Source: Flectonema sp. DT1601 (taxonomy: Eukaryota; Euglenozoa; Diplonemea; Diplonemida; Diplonemidae). Taken from it: DNA of 64,000 nt. The stretch is taken from assembly GCA_964019425.1 (NCBI GenBank), contig OZ025798.1, positions 930,001-994,000 on the forward strand, given 5' to 3'. Below the pieces are notes generated by a model that did no database searches, was not told the origin of the DNA, and saw only the letters and a program-made list of their open reading frames with translations. Positions 8,981 to 18,026 of this stretch are shown here, piece after piece; position 1 is the first letter of the stretch, and every line of letters begins with the position of its first letter. The position numbers and the translations under genes were made by a program.

Positions 8981-10810
8981 ATGTGTGACAACACAACAAG
9001 TGAGGAAGACTGGGAACAGCCAAAAGACATGTACGCTTGTCTACTGACTGAGGATGAATCAGAACGAGCATCAGCTATTGATCACATAGTCACAACTTTA
9101 AAAGACATCACGACAGCAGCTTTAAGAGGTGGTAATAATAAAGTTCTTGAGTTTGTTGCTACCCACGGAGCGTTGATCCTTCAATATTCTAAACAATGTC
9201 CGTTTAGAGATATCACTGAAGCCTTTTCAGAATTACTGACTTGGTTGAGAGGAACCTGCTTACTGGAGATAGAAGCAATGCTGTGCGATGACTCGGATTC
9301 GAACTCGGAATGTTCAGATGATGAACAAGAGAGCAATGCCAAGAAGAATGGCTTTCTTGTAAACGATACGACAATTAGTAAAGGAAATCCAGACACCAGA
9401 AGTGATTCATCTGGTCATAGTCATAGTTCAGGGAAATCACTTCCAAGTCCATGTAGTCAGTTCATTGACGTATCTGAATTAGATCCTCTGCTCACTACTG
9501 AACCAGTTATTCAAAAACTATTTCAAGCCTCCTTCATCTCTGAGGGTGAAGTTCCAAACTGGATTCGAATCGCGTCTCTCAAACCAGAAGTCGCTACGAA
9601 GATTCATCGAACATGGACTACGATGTTGTCAATGGGACCCCTTCCTGAGACACATCGCTGGTACATTGCTAAAATGACAGCGACTCTCTGTAAGTCCGAA
9701 TACTGGATTACGAGAACAGAAATAGGTCTCTGCCGCGCTGGAGGGTTAGAAACAAACCCAAAGCTTCAGGCATTCTCAGCATTTAATGTTAAGTTAGCCA
9801 CAGCTCCTTGGCAGATTGTTTCTGCTGATTTAAACGAACTGGCAAAGTCTGGTTGGACAGTAAGTGAGATGGTCCAGGGAATAATAATAGCAGCAAGGAT
9901 GTTGGGATTCTGTTCCTTTGGTAAGGGTTCAGGAGTACTATTGGAAGGTGCCAAGTGCCGACCGGGTCCGAGAATGTGTCGACCAGCATCGACTGATGAT
10001 GTGACTGATATGTTATCAGCTCTAAATAGTACAAACTTACCAGAGTGTATTGCTCCAGGTAGTACTCCTGTTGAGACTTTTCACAAACTTGTCGATGATG
10101 AAGACGACTATCTTGGAAGTGATTCGCTTAACGGAAGTGAAGAGAATCTTCCACAACATCATCCAAATGCAAGAAACCAACCACTTGGTTACTTTGATAT
10201 TCGTTTTAAAGGATTTCGACCCAGAGGAGAAGAGAAAACAAGTCCATTCTTACGACTAGCTGACTACAACTGGAAAGACGACGCTTGCTGCGTCGTTGAA
10301 CAACTCAGCAGCGGTGAGTTAGCAAAGCAATTAGACGAAGTATTCGGAACTGTAGTGACTATGACAGATAACGACATCTTCGGTCACGTCACTAACATTG
10401 ACACAAGTAAACTGCGACGTATGGTTTGGTTTTATGTTCACAACTTATACGGAATACAAGCTGACGACATGGAATACAATAATATTAATTCCCTCGTCGG
10501 TATTAAGAAACCTGGTGTCATAGGGCTCAAGAGATATATTAAATTCGTTGGTTGTGAAACAGGAGACGTAACTCACACGGAATACTATTTCGATAACACT
10601 TATACGCAGGTATGAAATATCATTTTTTTTTTTATTCTAAAATTCCCAAAAAATGGGAGGAACTAATTATTCTTAAAAAAATAAAATAAACAGCCATTCT
10701 CGTCTAAAGACAAAGTCCATATTTGTTTACTCGCTTCCGAAGCACGTACACAAGCTGCGCTGATCTACGGGATGAGAGCGATCGGAAGGTACGTCGCAAA
10801 CTCTGGGTAG
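8981..10810 (+). CDS. SESN: Sestrin family protein, two exons (581 aa)
   Basis: Exon 1 is 8981-10609, the intron (GTATGA...AAACAG) is 10610-10693 and exon 2 is 10694-10810. Sestrins bind GATOR2 and restrain TORC1 when leucine is low; the N-terminal half resembles alkyl-hydroperoxidases. The N-terminal sestrin block lies at about residues 180-330 (KIHRTWTTMLSMGPLP, HRWYIAKMTATLCKSEYW, LCRAGG). The C-terminal block lies at about 400-581 (LADYNWKDD, DTSKLRRMVW, YGIQADDMEY, and exon-2 DKVHICLLASEARTQAAL). Aligned from memory with human SESN2, the peroxidatic Cys125 is Ser239 and His132 is Thr246, while Tyr127 is Tyr241. T386 and R390 (T475, R479) and the GATOR2-contact D406/D407 (D495, D496) are kept. 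An acidic, Ser-rich linker fills residues 100-160. The intron is required, since exon 2 carries the conserved C-terminus. Confidence 0.9.
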
Positions 10811-11061
10811 TGCAAGTACCTAATTACGGTTTAGTACTACACAACGGCATGTTGACTTACAGCTATGCGGGTATTCTTGGGAGGGAAGAGTCTTCGTTGT
10901 TCCTTTTCCTTTTATTAATTTTTTTTTGTTATTTTCATTCTCTAAAAAAAAAACTTTTTTTTAAATGAACCTTAAGAACTCGCAGCTGGTTTTTCACACG
11001 TCGCTAAACTGGGAATTGGATTCCCGGGATGGAAGTGTGGAATCTTGCAAATTTCGGGCTT

Positions 11062-11093
<32 letters not shown>

Positions 11094-12769
11094 AAACTCC
11101 GCTAAGTTAAACGTATTCTTTTGGATCTGTTATGCACACGAGAAGTCATGCAAGGAGACTATGATGTCAAACCGAAATCGAATGTAGTCAAAGGTGCGAA
11201 AGCTTGTGACGAATAAAGTCACTCGTTTTTCAGAACACAACTAACCTCATTGTTGACAGTGAGTGAACAATGAGGTTTTTGCTTTTTTTTTTTTTTTTTT
11301 CGTTCTTTTTTTTTGACTCATTTCTTCCCTTTGCTTGCATTTTTAATCAAAATACTTCAGTTTGTTTTTCATAAGTTGGTTTTTATTTTCTAATTTTCTA
11401 ATTTTTTTTTTTTTTTTTTTTTTTAATCTGCGCAAACACTCATTAGTTGCTTACCGTGTTATACTCTTCCTTCAAGTTGTGTTTTTTTTTTTGTACCTAC
11501 AAACCCATCGTTCAGTAAAATTCAGTAGAAAGAGAATTGTGGCAGCGTAACTAACCTATTCCTTTATTAGGAATTTGGAACGGTTGCGCACAAAACAAAA
11601 CAAAAGTGTGAGTAAAAAAAGTAAAAAGTGAAGTTGGCCGATTCTTTTTTTCCCCCAATAAAAGTAATCAATAAGTCTCGAAGGCAAGAGGTGCTCAACT
11701 ACGTGGCCTCCACCAAACAACTTGGCAAATGTTACAGTGCCTCCTGTTTTATGGTGACAGTACTTTTATTGTTTTTATTTTTGTGCAAAGACCTGCAGTA
11801 TTCTTCCCAGATAGATCATTTCGTGTCGTATTTAATCCCCCCAATGAAGGTTGTCGACAGGTCCTTTTTAACAAAATAATGTTGTGAAATTCTATCTTTT
11901 TTTTTTTTTTTTTTAGTTTTTATGTCGACATTGGTTCCTAACTAAAAAAGCTGAATTGCACTTGGGAGCTTAACGGCATCGCTGAACGCAACAATTAAAT
12001 TAGAATTGTGAAGCTTCTTCTTTTCCCTCAACCTCTACCTCCTCTGTTCTTTTTTTTTCTTCTTCTTACACGCAGATAAATAATTATTATTGGCGGTCAG
12101 TTTTATTGTTCGTCTTGCGCTTTAGAGTTGTAATGAGCTACACTTGTTGTAGTTTTCTTTTTCTTGCATACTCGTTGTCATGTTTGTGGGTGTAGCCTTA
12201 GCAGAGAGATTTCTGCTAAATATCCCAACATTCCCTTGACTTTTACTGACTGTGGATTGTGGCTGCTCAGATGTACAGGACTAATAATCATATAAAAAAG
12301 AGGGGAAAAAAAAAAAAAAAAAAAAAAAGAATTGCACACAAAAATCTTACTCATTGCACACTACGTTTCCTTATTTTCTTCTTGCTGCTGCATCTGACCT
12401 GTTTGAATGTCGCACTTACTAGCTGAGTCCTTTTTCTTTGTTTTCTTTTCCTATCATTAAAATATTCATTTCTCTTTTTTTATCAAATTCCCGCCATTTT
12501 CTTTCTTTTTTATTCTGATTTTACGATATTTTTATTTATATAGATAGCCTTGCTTTGTAGATGCTGTAGTAGTAAGCAAAGTAATAAAGTGCGAATTTTA
12601 GTGGCCATAGGTGAGTTGGCTACTTGCAATAAGCGAATTAACATGCTATTCACCATCTCGGGTAGGGCAGTCTGATTAACTTTTTTTTTTAAAATAATTG
12701 ATCCCAGCCTTTGCAGGGGGGGAGGTAGCAGTTTTCCCCTGGTGGCTATTTCTGCGAAACCTATATTTC

Positions 12770-12809
<40 letters not shown>

Positions 12810-14026
12810 TTCGTTCTTTATAATACGATAATATCAACAAAAAAAAAAAAAAAAAACTTTTAAAAAAAAAAAAAAATAAAATAAGATAAGATTTCTTTTT
12901 TCGAACGAAGGTTTTAAGGAAAAAAAAAAAAAAAAAAAAGAAGTAATAATGCCAACTGTAGGCAACTGTGAGTAGCCTTTTTTTTTTTTCTTTTTTTCCT
13001 TTCTCGCGTCAATTTTGCGAATATTACTAAGTAAATAGCTTTCCCCACTAGATACTGCCAAGGGTCACGTGTATTAATAGAAAGGATTTTAATGTCACTG
13101 CGTACAATTGTCATGGGCATCCTAACAAATACAATACCCTATTTTTCAGTCATCTTTTTCACTCACTTTTATTTCCCCGAATATCCTGTCTGGTTTTTAT
13201 TATCAATACGTCATTACCTGGTGGTGGTTTCTTTTTTTTTTTTCTTTTTTTCCTTCATTCTGATTGTTCCCTTTTCGTAATTGACTCTTTTTTGAATTCT
13301 TTGATGAGGCCTTCACTGTTTCTATGGTCTGGGCATGCAGTTGTCGTGTTGCAATGATCGATTTTATTTTTCTGTTGCCGAGAGCAGAACCCTGGACATC
13401 TGTTTAGATATGGACTGGGTAAAGGATCCTCCCTCCCCCCTTTCTTTTCTGTATGATCCTCTTTTGTCTTTGGTTTCTTATTACAATACTTGAGTTTGCT
13501 ATTTTTTTTCCCCTTATTTTTTTTTTTTTTTTATATCACTGTTTCTTCCCGTTTCCTTTTCCTAATCCCCCCCGCTTTCGTTGCTATATTTAAACTGCCG
13601 CTGTCTTACCTAAGGTGTGTGCAAGTGGTAGCACATAGTGTTATCACACTTACCGAATCATAAAGAATGAACCCATACCAGATGGCTTGCCATTGGACGA
13701 GCTCGCCATCAGTTTTCTATATAATACTAATCTCGGAGTATTTATCTTTTTTTAAAAACTAGTGCCGCTAGAGTTCAGATTGTGTGTAAGTGGCGGTTTT
13801 ATCTGCCAACAATAATTTGGTATTGAGTGGAGTTTCCTTTGGTTGGTAGAATGTTATAACGTAACGTCAAAGTATTCAACGGGCAATAGAGAGGTGCGTA
13901 ATACGAAAATTACATAAGCACTCTGTGTTAATTTTAATGCCAACACGTCGTCGTGTTGTTATCACTCAAAAAAAAAAAAAAAATAATAACAATAATAATA
14001 ATAATAAGGAAAAAATCAAAAATTGG

Positions 14027-14058
<32 letters not shown>

Positions 14059-15338
14059 AGAATAAAATAAAATGTAACACGGAATACGGGTGATGAACTC
14101 CAGCAACCCTCCCGAATGCTTTATTCAAAGCAAACCTCAGAAAATGAAAATAAAAGTAGCTTCGAATAACATCACAGAATTTCAGAATTACTAATTACTG
14201 ATGTATGAAAAAAAAAAAACAAATTGCACGCTACACCACGTGTGCGAATAAAGTTCTACTTGAGTTAGTCTTCTCTTCTCTCCTTTATTTCCCGACGTGT
14301 CTCTCTATGCTGTTACACGTGGCAGAATTGGTGAGAAACATAAATAGATATATAAATAAAGAACCTATGATAATGCATGAAGTGACAAACGATGTTGCAT
14401 TCTTTTTTCGTCAAAGAGTGTGAGCGGTAGTTGAACCCAATTCCCTTCCTCGGTTTAGTCGATTCGATACTTCTTTTAGTTTTTTTCTTACCCAAGTCAT
14501 CAATTTGCAAATTCACGACACTGACGCCACAGTGGATAAATGGTTCTTCATGGTTTGCTCCACTTTAAAAGATGCAAACTAAGCTATAAGAAAGCCTTAC
14601 CACCGTTCTTTTCACAGTATGCTCACGGTTTTATTTGGATAGCTTTTTTTTTAAAGTTTTTCAAAAAATTGATTTCACTTTAGTTTGAAAAAAAAAAAAG
14701 TAACTGTATATAGCTTAACCCTTGGCTTCTCATTGTCTGATTGAATTGGTGTGGTAACTGATATTTTCCTATTTTTATTTAGTTATTTTGTTGATTCGCA
14801 ACCGCAGCAGGAATCTGGGTTAAATTGACCTATTTAGTCAAAAAAAAAAAAAAAAAAAATAAAAAAGGCATTCTGTTTAATTTGCTTATTTCTATTGCGG
14901 TTACTGAAGTACTAATATTCTATCACCGTACCCCATTCCCGAGAGTTTAGGCTCGTTACAGCCTTCAAGTGGGAAGGATAATTGTTTTGTGTTTACAGTT
15001 TTTTCTAAGAAACAACACATAGCAACTTGTCTAGACGAAATTTTGCATGTTTTTTTTATTCTCTGTTCTTGTCACAGGAATACTTATATCAGCGATGCAT
15101 AGTATCTATCTATGAAGAAATGATTTTTTTAATTTTGCCCGAAACCAAATCATTATTCGTTTGTTGTCCTACGATTTTTTTTTTTTTTTTTTTGATTTGA
15201 TTTCTGATTAATCTAAATAATGTTAGTACTGCCTTAGTGGTGGGGGAGGTATTTTTTATATTGAATTTTTTTTTTTTCATTTTTATGAAACTTTTTTATT
15301 TTTCAACAGTAAACCCACCCGCACCCTTCGGGGGTATT
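10811..15338. other. 4.5-kb non-coding spacer with many homopolymer tracts
   Basis: No convincing gene on either strand; the open frames present are translations of T- or A-tracts. Runs of 15-35 T or A occur near 11065, 11285, 11405, 11900, 12310, 12773, 12838, 12915, 13520, 14025, 14840 and 15177. Two small hairpins stand out: 12198-12219 (TTAGCAGA/TCTGCTAA) and 13627-13645 (8 bp with two wobbles). The strongest, at 11243, is listed separately. The right end has a pyrimidine tract and CAACAG (15304-15309) serving the next gene. Confidence 0.6.
11243..11277 (+). other. Perfect 12-bp hairpin followed by a T-tract (terminator-like or small-RNA 3' end)
   Basis: AACCTCATTGTT (11243-11254) and AACAATGAGGTT (11266-11277) are exact inverted repeats around an 11-nt loop, directly followed by TTTGC and a run of about 20 T. 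A weaker GTGAC/GTCAC stem lies about 35 bp upstream. It could be the 3' end of a structured or Pol III RNA, or chance in T-rich DNA. No RNA family is recognised. Confidence 0.5.
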
Positions 15339-16610
15339 ATGGCTGGGGAATGGAAACTACTTGCCGCATCTGATGACACCCCTGACGTCCGTCGAGGAGG
15401 AGCAAAATGGTGGGAAGAGCTATTAAGTCCAAAGAGAGAGAGAAGAGAAGCATCTCCTGCTTTTAGTATTTCAACGACGCACACAATAGCAGCGTCAAAT
15501 CGAAATTATTCTCCTATTCCTAAGCTACCTGAAGACTTAGCTGGTATTCACGCAGCTCCAGTACCGACATCCCCAAAGATAATAGAACGAGTCGTCCACG
15601 TTGACAGAATTGTTGAAGTACCGGTGGAGAAAATAGTGGAAGTCATCAGAGAGGTACCCGTCGATCGAATTGTACAAAAAATTGTTGAGGTACCTGTTGA
15701 GAAAATTATCGAAAAAATAGTCGAAGTGGAGAAAATTGTTGAAAAAATTGTCGAAGTCCCTGTAGAAAAGATTGTTGAGGTGACGGTGGAAAAGATAGTT
15801 GAAAAGATTGTCGAAGTGCCTGTAGAAAAGATTATTGAAAAGATTGTTGAGGTGCCGGTGGAAAGAATTGTTGAAAAACGAATTGAAGTCGAGGTTCCGG
15901 TGGAAAAAATAATCGAAGTCGAAGTAGAGAAAATAGTTGAAAAAATAGTTGAAAAGATTGTTGAAGTTCCTGTTGAAAAAATTATAGAAATCGAAGTAGA
16001 GAAAATAATTGAAAAAGAAATCATCAGAGAGAAGATAATCGAAGTACCTATTGAAAGAATAATCGAAAAGGAAGTTGAAAAGATAATAGAAATCGAGAAG
16101 AAACCACCTCCAGCAAAACAACGAAAACCAAGCGCAGCCCAAGTAATCCCTCAAATAGAAGATACGGTTGCTGACGAGTACATGATGTCTCCTAGTAGAG
16201 TTCAGTCTAGACCAGCATTCGGTTTATGGAAATACGGAAGCAGGTATTTTGATATTAATAACAAGGATCAATGGAGAGAACACGTTGGAGGTATAACCTG
16301 GTTAAAAGGAACTCTTCAGAAATGGACCACAGCAATGCCTTCAGTAAATCAACAATCTTCTGATTGGTACGCTACACTGTCAGATGGAAGTCATCTATGG
16401 TTGTCGTGGAGTAACAATTCTCTTTCAACTACTTGTCTTCGAAGAGCGTCGTCTGCTCCGTTCTTTTCTACTGCAATCCTCGCCACCATCTCTGAACTGG
16501 TTGATTACGAATCACACATCCGATCAACAATTATTTCAACTCAAAATAGCTATCGTGACAAGTTAGAATCAATTATTACTCGCCATGAACTTTCTTTACT
16601 AATGAGATAA
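15339..16610 (+). CDS. Charged-repeat (EKIVEVP-type, alveolin-like) cytoskeletal protein (423 aa)
   Basis: The core at about residues 84-258 consists of imperfect repeats of VEKIVEVPVEKI and VEKIIEKIVEVP type, alternating charged and branched-chain residues. This is the signature of alveolins and other charged-repeat-motif proteins, which form the membrane skeleton under the cell surface in alveolates and some other protists. A non-repeated C-terminal region (about 285-423) contains FGLWKYGSRYF, WREHVGGITWLKG and SDWYATLSDGSHLWLSW and is not familiar. The ATG at 15339 (MAGEWKLL) is chosen because it lies 29 nt after a pyrimidine-rich CAACAG acceptor; the longer in-frame start at 15237 would only add translated T-tract. 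Long mirror ORFs on the opposite strand are artefacts of the repeat. Confidence 0.75.
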   Translation: MAGEWKLLAASDDTPDVRRGGAKWWEELLSPKRERREASPAFSISTTHTIAASNRNYSPIPKLPEDLAGIHAAPVPTSPKIIERVVHVDRIVEVPVEKIVEVIREVPVDRIVQKIVEVPVEKIIEKIVEVEKIVEKIVEVPVEKIVEVTVEKIVEKIVEVPVEKIIEKIVEVPVERIVEKRIEVEVPVEKIIEVEVEKIVEKIVEKIVEVPVEKIIEIEVEKIIEKEIIREKIIEVPIERIIEKEVEKIIEIEKKPPPAKQRKPSAAQVIPQIEDTVADEYMMSPSRVQSRPAFGLWKYGSRYFDINNKDQWREHVGGITWLKGTLQKWTTAMPSVNQQSSDWYATLSDGSHLWLSWSNNSLSTTCLRRASSAPFFSTAILATISELVDYESHIRSTIISTQNSYRDKLESIITRHELSLLMR

Positions 16611-16949
16611 ACTTATTCTCCTAGATAGTATGTCTCGAGAAGTAAGGGTTTTTTTTTTTATTCTCGCTTTCCCCTAAAACCTACACCTCTCAACAAGAGA
16701 GGTTGGTTGATTTCTACTTTAGTAATAATTTTTGGTTGTTTCTTTCGTGTAGCTGTAATTGCTATCTATACTATTCTTCTAGATCACTGTAGATTCGTAT
16801 TTAGTTTTTTTTTTCTTTTTTTTTCTTTCTTATTTATATGTTTGATTATTAAAACTTTTTTAATATATAATTCAAAAGCAAGTCGTTTAATATTACTTAA
16901 TCAGCTAACGGGGGAAGGGGGGGAGGGCCCAAAAAAAAAATAAAAAAAG
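16611..16949. other. Spacer before the NOL12-like gene
   Basis: T-rich DNA without a gene. TACTTAATCAG ending at 16904 is the likely acceptor, followed by a G-rich then A-rich 45-nt leader to the ATG at 16950. Confidence 0.5.
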
Positions 16950-17653
16950 ATGGGTAAAATGAAAAAAGGTTTCAGGATAGATCGTATTAACGCGAGGAAA
17001 AATCCACAATTGGTATGTATTAATATAGTTTTGTGTTAGCTTACATCATTTTTTTTTTTTTTTTTTTTTTTTTCAAATTCCACAAAACACAGCTCCGTAA
17101 AGGTAAGAGAGGTCAAGACGCCAGAGCTGAGCTAGCCAGCACTGGCAGTGGTAGTACGGTCGTAAGACCAAAAGTTATTAAATTAGACTCCGCAGGGATG
17201 AAAGACTTCATTACTGGATTTCACCAACGTAAAAACCAACGTAGAATATTCGCTATTAAGAAAGCCAAAGATGAACACAGAAAGACAGTTAACGCGGAGA
17301 GAAGACAAAGAAGAGAAGAACGGAGACAAACTTACAATAATATGACCCAGTTTCCAATTACTGAAGATTATAAATTAGCGATTCCAGGGAAGGACAGTGA
17401 TAACGAATCTGACGATAATGATGTTGATATGGAAGAAGAAGGACAAGTAGAGACAACCACCTACAATGGTACCCAAAACGACACCGTAGTAGATGTTGAG
17501 GTAGAAGGTCTTGACCTGGGTACTAATAGTCATACTGTTCGCGCTCGTGCTCCTTCCAGCGAAGACTCGAGTGAGGATGAAGCAGAAAAATCCACTGCCT
17601 TCCCATCTGCCGCACCAACCGGTCGTTACCGATTGGTTCGTAAGAGAAAATAG
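16950..17653 (+). CDS. NOL12: NOL12/Rrp17 (Nop25) family nucleolar protein, two exons (207 aa)
   Basis: Exon 1, 16950-17012, encodes the basic MGKMKKGFRIDRINARK start; a GTATGT intron containing a roughly 26-nt T-run follows; exon 2 is 17093-17653. The NOL12 domain (about residues 50-110) shows DFITGFHQRKNQRR, then a Lys/Arg/Glu helix ending ERRQRREERRQTYNNM, matching the family GFHKRK...R.EER pattern. A later TTTYNGTQNDTVVDVEV segment matches the family's YxxxxxTVTVxxxxDL block. The acidic middle and basic C-terminus (RYRLVRKRK) are typical. Family members act in nucleolar pre-rRNA processing (5' exonuclease Rrp17 in yeast). The intron acceptor CACAAAACACAG is A/C-rich despite the nearby T-run. 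Confidence 0.8.
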
Positions 17654-18026
17654 TACTATCTTAGTATCTTGTTGTGCAAAAAAAAAAAAAAAAAAAAAAA
17701 ATTTAAAAACTAAAGACCTGTCAATCAGGTTGTCAGTTAGTATAATCTGTTACAAAAGAATATAGGAAAGCGAAACAAAAAAAAAAAAAGTTTTAAAAAA
17801 ACAAAAAGAAGAAGGAGAAGAAGAAGTGAAATATAAAAACCACAATCATCATCACACTACCACGTGTGAGCTCACCCCATCATTTATTTCGCTATCCCGT
17901 GATTAGTATTACGTTGAAGTTTAAGTTTCTGTTTTTTTTGGTACGACGTTGAAGTTAATTATAACTTTACTCAGGAACCTGTAAAACAAAAAAAAAAAAA
18001 AAAAAAGCAAACCCGAAGAAAATAAA
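17654..18026. other. Spacer before the kinesin gene
   Basis: A-rich and T-rich tracts without a gene. ACTTTACTCAG ending at 17974 is a good acceptor; the implied 52-nt leader contains an 18-A run. Confidence 0.5.

Noticed and set aside
10723-10968. Independent 81-codon ORF after the sestrin
   Set aside because: Out-of-frame reading over sestrin exon 2 (10694-10810) and the following spacer.
13600-13660. U1-like CTTACCT next to a hairpin
   Set aside because: No U1 stem-loop I loop sequence, Sm site or correct spacing; chance in AT-rich DNA.
15537-16154. Long minus-strand ORFs opposite the charged-repeat protein
   Set aside because: Low-complexity mirror images of the repeat (Phe/Tyr/Asn- or Ser/Thr-rich).
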